DNA of 64,000 nucleotides from Decorospora gaudefroyi (lineage: Eukaryota > Ascomycota > Dothideomycetes > Pleosporales > Pleosporaceae). Positions 11,368 through 23,631 of this stretch are shown piece by piece. Where the stretch lies: assembly GCA_010015605.1 (NCBI GenBank), contig ML975254.1:124001-188000 (forward strand). Reading direction: 5' to 3'. The number at the start of each line of letters is the position of its first letter. Position 1 is the first letter of the stretch. Both the position numbers and the translations under genes were made by a program. A model generated the notes under the pieces. That model searched no databases and had not been told where the DNA came from. It saw only the letters and a program-made list of their open reading frames with translations.

Positions 11368-13003
11368 TCACATCCGACTAACCTGCACGGGGACCCCAGG
11401 ATGCATATTAAGCAAATACTGAGGACCAGGCATCGTCCCACCCCCATAACCCAACCGCTGACCCCTCTGATATTGCTGCGACTGACCATCCGCCCCAAAC
11501 TCCGCACTGCCACCATCATTTCCCGCACCACCACCACCACCACCACCACCATACGCCCCACCAAAGCGTTCATAGCTAGGCGGTCGACCAAGACTCGCCG
11601 CACTCGCACTGCGACTCTCCTCCATCTTACCCAACATAACGACGCGATCGCCCTCCTGATCCGCATCGTCAGCGTACCGCGAGCGCTGCAGCGGATGATG
11701 GCGGCGATAGCGCGAGCCGCGTCGTCGAATACAAGATTGGAGGACGACGACGGCGATGAAGACGGCGAGGGCGGCGGCGGTGTAGAGCAGGATGATGGGA
11801 CGCGATTGTGCGGAGAGGGAGAGGCCCAGGCCGCCGGTTAGGACGAGCATGAGGAAGGAGGTGGATGTGAGGTGGGTGTGGAAGTTGCGGAGCCGTGGGG
11901 CTAGTTTTGAGAGGGGGGGGAGGAGGCTGGTGAGGAGGAGGGGGAGGAGGGTTAGGAATGCGAGGATTTGGTGGGGGGTTGTGAAGGCTTTGGACTGTAT
12001 GTGCATTGTTAGCGGGGGGGGGATCAGGAAAGAGATAAGGGGAGGTGACTTACGCGGTTATATTCCGTGCTGGTGAGTCCACCTAGGACGTAGGATATTA
12101 TCAGACAGATCATGATTACGGCGCTGATGCCGATGTGGATCTTGATGTTTTTGAGAAATCCGGCGAGTAGCACGTTTAGGGGCCATAGCACGAATAGGGC
12201 TACACAGCCCAGTACGGCGTGGGCTCGGCTTGCGCGGTTGTGGTCCTTTATCATCGGCCCTGCGCTACCGATGCCGTTGCTTGCACTGCTTTTTGCGGGC
12301 ACCCCGCCCGGGCCTGTGGCCGTCTTCATGTCCATGGTGAAGGTACCGTAGCGGACGTGGCGTTTGAGATTGGCCGAGGGCGAGGATGATAGCACGTTTT
12401 GCCCGTTCCCGAAGGCGTACAGCATGGGTTGCGTGGTGGTCTTGGGGTCGAGGTAGGGGCGGCAGTTGGTGCAGCGTGCGTGGAGGACGAGCATAGAGTC
12501 TGAGATTTTGGTGCCGGGGAGGATGTTGATGTCGATCGAGGAGTTGTAGGAGGGTTCCGCGGCTTTGGAACCAATGCGAGGGGAAAGTGTTACGTCTATT
12601 TACGAGTTAGGTGTATGGTCTTGGTGGGGGCAGAAAGGGTGATGGTGGGACGTACTCTCGCCTTCAGCGTTGGGGTACATGATCAACATTAGACTGCCTT
12701 CCATTCTTTCTCCAAAGCCCATGCCAACCCATGAGTATGCTGGGCTGGTGAAGTAGATGAAGACGTCATTTGAATCGTCTGCGATGTTGACCGAGAATTG
12801 CGTTTCAGTCTTCTCAAGATAAAATGTCGACGCGGCTGTGATGTTCGTAGTAGAATTTTGTGCTGATACCAGTGTTGTAAAGACTACCAGAGATGTGTTA
12901 GCACATACGGAGGCTACATGTCTTCATCGTGCGACGTGAGAGTTGTCCACTTACACCCCAGCAGCGCAACCAACACACAGACTCTTAACCGCGAACCCAT
13001 CAT
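11368..13003 (-). CDS. Secretory-pathway DOMON plus cytochrome b561 membrane protein
   Basis: Four exons on the minus strand: 13003-12955, 12883-12656, 12595-12054 and 11994-11368. GT-AG junctions and phases close to 481 residues. The signal peptide (ends LVSAQ) is split by intron 1. The DOMON/CBD9-like domain follows (~30-190), with NITAASTFYLEKTETQF and the heme-region WVGMGFGERMEGSLML. Cytochrome b561 comes next (~215-390): five or six hydrophobic segments with the paired-histidine positions RAHAVLGCVAL, KIHIGIS, TPHQILAFL and FHTHLTS. This pairing is typical of fungal membrane redox proteins that move electrons across a membrane; the donor and acceptor are unknown. The C-terminal tail is Arg-rich, then poly-Gly, encoded by a CAC repeat on the plus strand near 11530-11560. 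Alternative start: the adjacent ATG at 13000. Confidence 0.88.
11528..11556. repeat. CAC/GTG trinucleotide run inside a coding exon
   Basis: A run of about nine CAC triplets on the plus strand, read on the minus strand as a glycine run in the cytosolic tail of the DOMON-b561 protein. Likely length-polymorphic between strains. Confidence 0.7.
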
Positions 13004-14157
13004 CGCGAAGTCAACTCGGCGGACGTAAAACCTCAAAGCAAGTAAAATAAAACCAACAAGTGCAGCACAGCGACGTAAAGAAACCGAAAAAGTGAACACT
13101 AAACACACACTACCCACACCACCCGCGCCTCACATCGCCCACCTTATACACCCCATCCCTCCACCCTCACATGAAACAACACACGCCCAGCGCATCCGTT
13201 TTAGAAACCCGCATGTCTTAATCTGGGGGACGGCGACCAGTAAGCAGCGCTCACGAACTTGCCTTGGGCGCTTAGGAAAACCAGCAAACCAAAGCCAGGG
13301 GTTTCAGGATTGGGGTTCGTGGAAGCGCCCGCGAGGGACGGCTGGATGGGGACGTGCCAAGCGGGGTAGCCCGCAGCCACAGTGTGTATTTTTAGCACCA
13401 TTTGCATAGTGCAGTGCAGTGCCCTGTTGCTGTACATAGACACAGTGTGGCAGAAGGGAGATTTTATTGCGTGCAGCGGTAAGTTTCGCGATCCAAAGAC
13501 CACAAGCGATGCGAGCGACGATGTTGCAGGACGCAAGGTGGTGGCATTCAATAAACAATTCTGAACACGCCCTTGCCTTACCTTTCGTTGATTCTTGCTC
13601 AGTATCTGTATGTGCATGCACACTGCCATCACCAGAAGCGGAAGAAACGTCTATTGATAGTTGCAGAAGAGAATCACATGGTAACGCCAATATTTATGAA
13701 TTCGAAAAGCAGTAATAAAGAGAATCATGTACCCAACGTGCCAACCAATCCCGATAAGCGAGAACCCGAATACTACCACATGCCGAACAGCAGAAAAAGA
13801 AACACATAAGCACCTCAATCGTACTCTCGCTCCGGGTATGCTGGTCATAATCGTCATAGTCATTAGTGCATACAGGCCATATCCACGTTGCGCACCATAA
13901 AAGTTCTTGAGAGTCGCGCGGTAACAGGTTGAGACATTCTCCGACCAACCCGCAATGGACGAGAGACTGTGGCTGTTCGTAGCAGAACACAGCCATTGTA
14001 GCTGGTCGAAGTGCGCTGTTCGCTCGCCGAGACAGGCGAACCAGAACGTCTCACACCCGGTATCGGTCTGAGATCCCCTTGACAGCTCCTCGAGTCTCCA
14101 ACCCGCAGGTCTGGCATCAATGAAAATTGCGCGTAGATCCTCGTTCACACCCCGAAC
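13004..14157. other. Intergenic spacer with DOMON-b561 promoter
   Basis: About 1.15 kb upstream of the DOMON-b561 gene and downstream of the repeat-rich minus-strand gene. Several overlapping open frames on both strands (for example 13651-14148 minus) lack codon bias and family motifs. No RNA gene recognised. Confidence 0.45.
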
Positions 14158-15875
14158 CTAACGGTATCGGCTGCGACGGCTGTCGAAGGATAACTCCTGC
14201 TCGTAGAAGCGCTCGTCGTAACCAGGCGGGGGTCGAGAATCGTGAATCGACTTGCGCTCGATTTCGATTTCGCGAATGCGGCTCTTGCGCTTACGACGAA
14301 TGTCATCTGAGATTTCGACAAGGTGCAGAACATCCTCCTACATAGAATTAGCCTGGTGCGCATGGACGAGTGTGTTGAAAACTTACGTATCGCAGGTACT
14401 CCATGACGTAGAAGAACTCGTCCGTCTCTTCGCACGAGTAGCCCATAGAATCGATGGCCTCTCTGATGACCAGATCCTTGGTGATCTCGGTCCACATGTC
14501 CTTCTTCTTGGGTTTCACAGAGGTCTGAGATTGCAGTCAGTTACACGTTTGTCATTAGGGCTGGTCTCTTGGTGACGTACCGACTCGCGGTTGCTGAGGT
14601 TGATATCAATATCGAGCTCATCATAATTGCTTCTTCCACGACCATGACTATGTCTGATGATGTGTTAGCTCGTACGCAAGGTGCGAGGAAAGAATACCCA
14701 CTCTCTGCGGTTAATCTCGATCTCGAGTGTTTCGTTTAGCGGGGGTGGAGAGCAGGGCGCCGGCGGTGGAGGAGGCGGGGTGGGTGTGCGTGCCCTGATA
14801 ACACCTGCAAATCGATCAGTATCGGAGCGACGTCTCTCTAGTTGGACAACCCACCATGGTCAATGTGGCGATGATGCGTGATGATCTCCTGAATGATAGG
14901 CGGCCTGATTTCCGGCTCTGGGCATGGCGGCGGTGGGGGAGGAGGCGGCGAGGGCGAGGGTGAAGGAGTTGGTGCTCGCTCCTCCTTGCGCCTGATAATG
15001 ATCTCGTCTCTTATGACTTCTCGATTGTTGCAAGGCGGAGATTCGGCGCGTGGGCGGCGGACGACAAATTCCTCGCGCTCTCTGGCAACGAGGTCGCCGC
15101 GGTTGCGTGAAGGGGCGGGAAGGCTTCTGTCTCGACCCCTGATGGTCAGGGAGCTGCGTTCCCGGCTCGTGTCTCTGCCGTCGCGACTGAACTCACGACG
15201 ATTTGCGTGTAACTCGAACTTGCCATCGCCGCCCTGGAAGCGGATGGAGCCCCGCTCGGCAGAAACGTCCCGGCCATGGCGGCTGACTTCGCTGCGAGAA
15301 GCGTGGAAGTCGATGTCGCCGCCACCGCGGCCTCGGAAGCGCACGTCGTCGTCGTCCACCTGACGCGGGGCAGGTCGGCTGACGGAGCGCACTGGCGGCC
15401 CATCGCCACGACGGAAGATGATATCTTCGCGCTCTCGCTCGGCCTCACGGGGCGGTGGGCCCCGCGACTGCTCGCGGCGTCGGATGGTTATGTCGGTCTC
15501 GTCGAGGTCGTCCCTCGTCCGGCGGGGAGCCTCGCTGCGACGGACGCTGACGTCGTCCCGCTCCATGTCACCCCGCATGGTCGAGGGTGGGGGACGGCTC
15601 CGGGTGGAGCGCATGTCATCGTCAAAGGTGCGGCTGCTGCGCGGGCCCGCTCTCGAGAAGTTGTCGTCGTCGCGGCCTCGCACCACCATCGGGCCGGCCG
15701 TCGAGCGGTGGTCCTCACGGAAGAAGTCGGGCGCGCTGCGACGCGGATCCGGGGCGCCGCCACGACGCAGCTCGAGGTCGAGCTCCTCATAGTTGCGGTC
15801 GCTGCGGTTGCCGTTGCGATAGAAATCGCGCTCGCGCTCCTCATAGAGCTCGGCGGTGGGGTAGCGTCGCGACAT
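14158..15875 (-). CDS. Charged repeat-rich conserved fungal protein (possible DUF8035 family)
   Basis: Five exons: 15875-14855, 14804-14702, 14653-14581, 14524-14387 and 14337-14158. They give 504 residues, with two unusual but consistent GTGGGT donors. Residues ~30-400 are Arg/Asp/Glu-rich and carry about a dozen copies of a short pattern: acidic residue, alternating ILVF residues, then RR. Examples are LDLELRR, DITIRRRE, DIIFRRGD, EIIIRRKE, LEIEINRRE and LDIDINLSN. Two poly-Pro stretches interrupt it. The C-terminal ~105 residues form a compact conserved-looking domain (KDMWTEITKDLVIREAIDS, ETDEFFYVMEYLRYEDVL, then a basic coiled helix). I believe this corresponds to a fungal domain of unknown function (DUF8035), but that is from memory and needs a profile search. 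There is no signal peptide or TM segment. Function unknown. Confidence 0.8.
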
Positions 15876-17849
15876 TGTGCTGCTAAGCGACTGGTGAGCG
15901 AGGGCGGGGAGGCACTCTGCACTGGTGGGGTGATCTGCCGCTCTTAAAAAGGCAGTAGATGGGCTGTGGGAAGGGCACGGGCAGAGCAGAAGAGGGAGGA
16001 GAGGGTAATAAGCAGGGTAGAAGAAGAATAGACTGTGCCGTGGCCTGACGTTATCGAGAAGGCTGGGCTTGTCTTCTTGCCCGGCCTGAGTGTAGTGGGG
16101 TCGGTCGCAGCAATCTTGGTTGGCGCACCTCTCGTCTCGTCTGCGCGGCTTTTGCCCATGACGTAACCTTCACGCTTTGCACTAGAACACACACCACCAA
16201 GAACACCAAGATCACCAGCATACGCCTGCCCAATCGCTGCCCAAGTCGCTGCACCTCATGGCCCAGTTCGCAGAAGCAATCGCATCGCCGCCTGCGAGCC
16301 TCCTTCCGGTCAACACGCGCTGCTCTGTTGCTGCGTGGCTTCTGCCTCTTGTCATCTGTCATCTGTCACGTTTCACCTCTCTATCAAGGGGCATCTTGGG
16401 GCCGGTACAGCCACGTTCACAATACACCCGAATGCTAAACCATCGGAGACCGAGTATAGCTTTCTCCTGTTCCGCAGTCGGTAGCATCGTGCATTTGGGG
16501 TCAACTTCGGGGACGAACCGTTAGGTACCTCGGGAATTGCGGTACCCTTCACCCAACACCGTGCGACGGCATGTGCGAGACGAGCCGTGCTTGTACCACC
16601 TCCAACTGCCTTATACATCGGCTAACCTCATCTTCACCTTTTGCTTCTTTTCTTAACGCCTGACCACGTACTCTGAATTTATCATGGCGAGTTCCTTGCA
16701 GGCTGGCCACCCTGGTAATTCGCGACCAGCGTACCATGCAGGATGACGTTCGCCCGGCATGCTAACACTCTCGAACCGACATATCAAGGTCGCACCCATT
16801 ACATGTAGAGGTTTTATTATCAGGGGAACCGGAAACATGGCAAGTACACTCACTCCAGGTTTTCCAGAACGTGATACCTTTTATTGGTGCTTATCAGAGG
16901 TTACGGAAACATCGAGAGAGGTGGGCGAGCCATGGGAAACGGATATGTTGAATCACGAGACGAAAATGCTTCTTTCTGACGAGCATATTCAATGTCAAAC
17001 GCCGCTGTTGTGAGGGGAAGGCAAGCAGACCTTCGATCCGTCTCTGCCTCCAAGAATCGCTTATGATGGACAGCGATGACCACGTCTATTCGGCTATACT
17101 ATGAAAATCCAGGACTATAAGTACCTCCGATTCTTGAAGTACACAGTAGCTGGGGTTGGTGTGGTGGAACCTATTGCTCTCAGCCGTCTAAAAAGGGACA
17201 TGGTAAGGCCGGAGCCGAGGGCTCTTTTCAACACTACCAGGATGCAGGCGAGATTTTTATATTAACTCATACAGGGCATACAATCCTCCGTTACTTCTTG
17301 TCTCGGCGGAGGTGGAAGATGCTGTATTCTACGAAGGATTAGTCAGCTCGTCGAGTGAGAAGGCTTTCTTAACCAGCCTTGTGTACTAAAAACACACGGC
17401 GATGTTGTTCCGTTTGCTTAGGCGAAGAGATACCGCATGTAGTAGCTGGCTCGTGACATCGAAGGCTTCCGTAAGTCATGTTGTGGCTGTAGCTGCAAGA
17501 GGATGCCCAAAGTGAAAAGCTTGGTGCGGCTGTAGTACGGCGTATATATGTAGGTACGAGGGGGGCGGCGCGCTGACTGCGCAAGTATCTACCAATATAA
17601 TAACGATGTGATTCGTTATATGATATTATTGGTCGCTGTGCTGTCTCGCCGAGTGTCTCAGGGCGTGTGAATCATGGAGAGACAAAGTTGGGGTCGCGTG
17701 ACACTCACGTGACAAGATGACGCGGCGGCAAATCGTAGTCCATGGGGCTGAGGCACCGCCTTCCTTTGTTCCCGCGGACACCCGTACTTCGTTTCTACCC
17801 CATCTCTTGATCTTTGAACCGCCTGTTTTGTTTTCTAACACACCCTACG
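15876..17849. other. Long divergent intergenic region
   Basis: Nearly 2 kb between the divergent repeat-rich (-) and His-rich membrane (+) genes. Short open frames (16051-16362 minus, 16759-17013 plus) show no family motifs. No gene or RNA supported; promoters presumably lie at both ends. Confidence 0.45.
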
Positions 17850-18981
17850 ATGTCTCCTAGCAAGCTGGGCGTCTTTGCGAACTTGGCGCTGGCCGCCAGC
17901 GCCGTCCTCATTCCCTCTACCATGATCACGGAGGACCTCGGCGATGACCGAGCCGTAGAGACTCTCACCATCAACCCCTTCAAGCGATCCGTGGCTGTCG
18001 AGTGCCCCAAATGCGCCTTTGCGACAATGGAGGGCGAGTCGCTCAAGTGGAAGGCTGACGCCGGAAGCGCTTTCGTAAGTACAGCATAGAGACCCCATCG
18101 CAGCCTTGTGCTCACACGTGTAGCTTCTGGACTTTGATGTCGGACCCCGCGAAGACTCTCTCACCCTCGACGGTTACCAGCTATACCCACCTGCGTTCAG
18201 CCTCGCCAGCCAGCCGTTCTATGTCACCCAAATCGACCCTGCATCAGCTGAGGGCCTGCGTCTCCGTGTTACTGGATACGAGTTCAGCTTCGACGGTGCG
18301 GAGACCATCTCGGAGGCGGGCACAGAGCTACTACCGATGATGCTGCGAATCAAGTCTGTCGAGGGCACCGCCGTCCAATCCGCCGCGCTCGCTATCAATG
18401 TACTCAAGGACTCAGAGGGACGTCTTATGATTGCATCCTTCAACGAAGCCAAGCCTAACGAGGCTACGCCAACGGACCAAGAGAAGGAATGCAGTGAGTG
18501 GCCGCTCCTCTGCAAGTGGAAGGGCATCATGGCCGACCGCATCGAGAAGATGAAGAAGATGGGAAGGCCTGGCTGCCACAAGCGCCCTCATGGTAGCCCC
18601 AACAACCCTATGGCGCATGAGGGCAAGCCTCACCATCACCCGCACCACCGACCTCACCACCATAGCCACCACGGTCATCACCATCACCGCTTCTCGATGT
18701 TCCTTCGCCGAGCGTTCTTCACCATCCTCGTCCCTATTTTCATCGGTGTCCTTGCTGGTACACTCACATACGTCATTGGCATGGCTCTCGGGTGTCTCAT
18801 TGCTGTCACCATGGCGAAGGTCCGTGGTCAGCGCTACGAGCCAATCGCGCTCGACGAGGAGGATATCGAGGAATCTGAAGAGCGTAGCGAGAAGGAGGAG
18901 TACGCCGGACTTCCAGCATATGAAGCTCCTCCTGTTTATGAGGAGGCTCCCGTGAAGGAGGCTGACGAAGAGGCCAAGTGA
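17850..18981 (+). CDS. Signal-peptide, single-pass membrane protein with His-rich segment
   Basis: Two exons, 17850-18074 and 18124-18981, separated by a 49-bp intron; 360 residues. A hydrophobic N-terminus (LGVFANLALAASAVLIPST) is a likely signal peptide. A beta-rich lumenal or extracellular region with a Cys pair (VECPKCAFA) follows. A second Cys pair (ECSEWPLLCKW) precedes a basic stretch and then a His-rich segment at ~240-270 (alternating HH, HP and HR). Directly after it is a strong transmembrane segment (FFTILVPIFIGVLAGTLTYVIGMALGCLIAV). The cytosolic tail is acidic with PPxY-like motifs (GLPAYEAPPVYEEAP), which in fungi can recruit arrestins or Rsp5-type ligases. The layout resembles the fungal DUF7728-type proteins as I remember them; this is unverified. 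Metal binding by the His run is inferred. Confidence 0.8.
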
Positions 18982-20131
18982 ATACTGAGATGGAACATTG
19001 GAGTTTGATAACGGTGTATGTGGGGTTAAGTATGGTTATAGCGCCCTGCCATGATCCTGCTGTGGTCGATTAGATTGTATGAGCACCTTCGTTCTTGTTT
19101 TAGCAGGCGTTGGATTAGCTAACACACCCAATGAATCCATATGTATACTTGACGCGAGGCGAGTTGATACGGGAACTAGGAGAGAACTATGCCCGTATAC
19201 TTATTATTCAGGAGCGCTATCATGAGCAGGTACACCATCACAGATCGGCCGAATATGGACAGTCGTCACACCTGAGACGCGCTTTCAGGACCAATCTGAC
19301 AGCCTCCAGGCTCTACGTCTTCCACAAACGCTCCAGCAACATCGATACCTGTGAGTGACACTTTAAAGTAGCGGTTCAGGCTACGCCATGCATACCTGGC
19401 AAATGCACTAGGAAACCGATGGGTTGCTGTCGAGGTAAATGACGCTTCTTATTATAGTTCCCAGCAGCAATCTGTTGATGAAGAACTGCGAGCTTCGTAT
19501 CCGGTCTTAGGAAACGCGGCGTTCTATTCTAAGGCTTAGTAGAGAGTTGTGTTGCTGGTACGGAGTACCAGGCAGTCGACTGCAGGTGCGGGAGCTGATG
19601 CTGCGACGAACGCGTTATGTCGCGTATTTCGAGACCTATATCTTTGAGCATGAGGTATTAAACCCTTCTAGCATGTATTGAGCGCGTTGCAGCGGATCTA
19701 GCAAGTCCCAGAAACATTGCCATAAAAGGCAATGTTGATGTTCTGGTCGCGTCTCCGGCATGCAAATGAAGTTCCCGCACGGACCAAGACGACCCTGACA
19801 CTTCACCAACCCCCGCCGCCAGCGAGCACAGCGCTCTTTTTCAAAGTGCTGCTTTCCAGACTTTTGATTTTCCGCGCTTTTGTGAAGAGGCAAGTGCTTT
19901 GATTTCATGTTCCTGCCCTGCCCCAACCCGGCTTAGCGCCACTTGTGTGATCTTGAGGCAGCCGCCGCGCCTGCGCTCGTCTATATAACCTAGGCCCCGC
20001 CCGCCTTTTCTGGACTTTCTTCTCTTTCCGTTCCCCCCAGCTTTCTATCCTCAACCGACCGACGATTTAACGCAACAACCGCGTTTACACCCCAACCACA
20101 TCAACTCCAACTCCACTAACACTCTAGCAAC
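18982..20131. other. Intergenic spacer with histone H4 promoter
   Basis: About 1.15 kb. The 3' part should be the H4 promoter and 5' UTR. No H3 gene or other open frame of coding quality lies upstream, unlike the divergent H3-H4 pair common in fungi. Confidence 0.5.
19982..19988 (+). promoter_or_regulatory. TATA box of histone H4 gene
   Basis: TATATAA sits 144 bp upstream of the H4 ATG and is followed by a pyrimidine-rich stretch (TTTCTTCTCTTTCC) where transcription could begin. Position and context are as expected for a strongly expressed histone gene; the start site itself is inferred. Confidence 0.55.
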
Positions 20132-20725
<594 letters not shown>

Positions 20726-21884
20726 GCGCGATCTCTTCTCGTCAGGCCGCCTGACATCGACGGCTTCCTCTGGCTTCTTGGTCGAGACGACGGTGCCGGC
20801 ATGGTCACACATTTGGTTTATGGATATGATATGGTCACGGCTATCGGTCTTCACGGCGTTATGTTAAGGGTGGTTTGGGATTGATGGTGAAGCTCTGTCT
20901 TCATTTTGCTAGTCAAACAGGGCAAATGCATACATTATTCTATGCACAACCTACTTTACCTCCCCATGCCCCCTTCCCCCCCCCCGATATCGTGTTCACG
21001 TTCACCCCCTTCTAACTAAAAATCATCACGCCGCTTGCCACCTCCTTATTACCTATCCACGTACGCCAACCCAACTCTCTCACCGCCTCCTCCCCACCGC
21101 CTCGCAACACTACCCTCAACCCTCACAGCCTCCAAACCCCACCTCTTCAACTCTGCACTCGCACTCTCCACCCCATCCTATAGCACCAAACATCATACCC
21201 CCTATCTATCACTCCCCTCCCGCACACCGTCCTACTCACACTGCATCCGCCGTACCACCATCATCACCACACACAACCAGATTTCGTCCGTACACCCTTC
21301 TTATCCGTACCACCCAAGTCCGGCTCTGTATGCGTGAGTGAAAAGTGCCTCGGCCCGCGGTAGGTAGGTACCTATCGAGATCAGCACAACAAACCTAGGA
21401 CCTCTTCTCCAACCCCAATAACACAACAACATTCCACTTTTGATGTTCAAACCCAACAGTAATAACAAGCATCGGGAAAAATCTCACCCAGGCTCTGGAG
21501 ATACGCGTAATTCCGGAAATACCGCCCAAGTTGCATGAGATACACCCCACTTTTTACACGCTTCCTATCTTGACCAATTGAGGGTACATCAGCCGTGGAT
21601 CTCCGATAAGAACCATCCGAACCACCTCCCGCATTGGAAACTGAGCAAGCAGAATGGACATAGATGGGACCGAAAAGCCTTATCAGGATGCCAGCGCTGG
21701 TTCAGTACCATAAACGGCCGTTGCGCAACGGCTAGTTATCAGATAAATCGACGGAGATAGGCATGACCGTATATGTACGCGTCGCACAGATGTACCTTCG
21801 TAGGTTTGTAGGATACGTACATCGATGTTTCCGAATCTTTCAGCTCCATCTTCTAGTCATACACACGACTACGAGTTGTTGGCC
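20726..21884. other. Intergenic spacer
   Basis: About 1.15 kb between H4 and the permease. It holds a C/A-rich low-complexity tract (~20960-21340) that yields spurious Pro/Thr/Ser open frames. No gene supported. Confidence 0.5.
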
Positions 21885-23631
21885 ATGGCGTCGGATTCGG
21901 AGGAGAAGGTCGTGGATGAGATCAACAGCGACGATGATGATGATGTAGTCGCACAACTCGGGTATACGCAAGGTGAGTATGTCTTACTATTTTGTGACGG
22001 TGTACTGACGGCGATGCAGAACTGAAGCGCAACTTTAGTCTACTGGGCATGGTTGGCTTTTCCTTTAGTATCGTCACGCCGTGGACTGCTCTTTCAGGTG
22101 TTTTGATCATCGGTGTCGAATCTGGAGGGCCACCGGTCATGGTTTGGGGATGGCTTTGTGTCTGTCTCGCCACGCTTGCGGTTGCGTACTCCATGGCTGA
22201 GATGTGTAGCTCGTAAGAAGACTGCGTCGTAGCTCTAGGAACCTCACTGACTTTGGAAGGTATCCCGTTGCTGGTGGGCAGTACAGTTGGGTGGCTATAC
22301 TGGCACCAACGCAATGGGCTAGGCCGATGAGCTATCTCTGCGGATGGTCAGAAGCATTCTCTGAGACCCTGCGAGAAATCTACTGACTTGGACAGGTTTA
22401 TGTTGATCGGCATAATATGCATGGGCGCCGTCAACAACTTCGTGGCCACCAACTTTATCCTCGGCTCCGCACAATTGAAATACGGCTTCACAATAGAGCG
22501 CTGGCACACCGTTCTAGTCGCATATCTTATCGCATTCCTCGCAGCAGCTTCAAATATCTACTTCCCACACATCCTTAACAAGCTCTCAAAAGCAATCTTC
22601 GTCTGGAACCTCACCTCCTTCGTCGTCTGTCTAGTCACCATTCTGGCTACAAACGACCACAAGCAACCAGCCAGCTACGTATTCACCGACTTTCAAAACT
22701 TCACTGGCTGGAATGCGCCGTACGCGACATGTCTAGGCCTCCTACAATCAGCATTCGGCATGTGCTGCTACGACGCACCATCGCACATGACCGAAGAGAT
22801 CAAGAACGCACAGAAACAGGCACCACGTGCCATTGTAATGTCAGTCTACATTGGCTTCTTCACCGGCTTCATCTGGATAATCGCACTGTGTTTCTGTATC
22901 GGGGATCTCCAGGCCACAGGCGCAACCCCAACCGGCGTCCCCGTTATCGAAATCCTATACAACTCAACCGGAAACGTAGCAGGGACCTGTACCCTCGCCT
23001 CCATGATCGCCATCATCGCTACCGTATGCGCGAATTCGCTGATGGCCGAAGAGTCCAGGGCTGTGTATGCGTTTGCGCGCGACAACGGCTTACCGTTTTC
23101 CGACGTGCTGCGTCGGGTGTCGTCGGCGCGGTCAGTACCTGTTTCTGCGGTGCTGGTCACGGCCGTAGTGCAGATGGCGTTTAATTCGATGTACCTTGGG
23201 ACTACGACTGGATTCAACACCATTGTTGCTATCGCTACACAGGGTTTTTGTAAGCTTCCTCATTCTCTAATTCTTACCACGTACGCCCACACCCACATAC
23301 AAACAAAGATGCTAACAGCAGAAAAGACCTCTCCTATCTTATGCCCCTCCTCTCCCGCATCCTCGCGCACTTTTCTGCCAAAAAGACGCGGCTCGAGGGC
23401 CCGTATTCGCTCGGCCGGTGGGGCATCGTGCTTACTGTGATTGGATTCTTGTATCTGGCGTTTGTTTGCGTGGTTTCTAACTTGCCGAGTGTTACGCCTG
23501 TGACGAGCGATAATATGAATTATACTTCTGCGGCTACGGGCGCGGTTATGCTTGTTAGTGCTGCGTTTTGGGCCATAACTGGGAGGAAGAAGTTTACGGG
23601 GCCGCTGGATGGGGGCTTGGTGGGGGGTTAG
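21885..23631 (+). CDS. Amino-acid/GABA/choline-type permease (APC superfamily)
   Basis: Five exons: 21885-21972, 22020-22212, 22260-22346, 22396-23249 and 23327-23631; 508 residues. A short acidic cytosolic N-terminus leads to LGYTQELKRNFSLLGMVGFSFSIVTPWTALSG, the conserved TM1 region of fungal GABA and choline permeases. About twelve hydrophobic segments follow. The family signature YPVAGGQYSWVA is present, as is ATQGFYLSYLMPLLSRI late in the protein, formed across intron 4. It imports an amino acid, GABA or polyamine-like amine across the plasma membrane by proton symport; the exact substrate cannot be read from sequence. An in-frame ATG at 21825 would add 20 residues. The downstream ATG is preferred because it gives the family's usual N-terminus. 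Confidence 0.9.

Noticed and set aside
13651..14148. 165-codon minus-strand frame
   Set aside because: No ATG-supported start with coding composition, many Cys/Trp/His typical of random frames, and an equally open frame on the other strand.
14696..14698. GTATTC at 14697 as the exon 2 donor of the repeat-rich gene
   Set aside because: It leaves exon 2 in phase 0, whereas both possible acceptors of exon 3 need two leftover bases. GTGGGT four bases earlier closes the frame.
15276..15947. 223-codon plus-strand open frame opposite the repeat-rich gene
   Set aside because: It is the antisense shadow of exon 1 at 14855-15875. That exon has an ATG, in-phase introns and conserved-looking domains; the shadow has Arg/Val/Ala-rich composition typical of GC-rich antisense frames.
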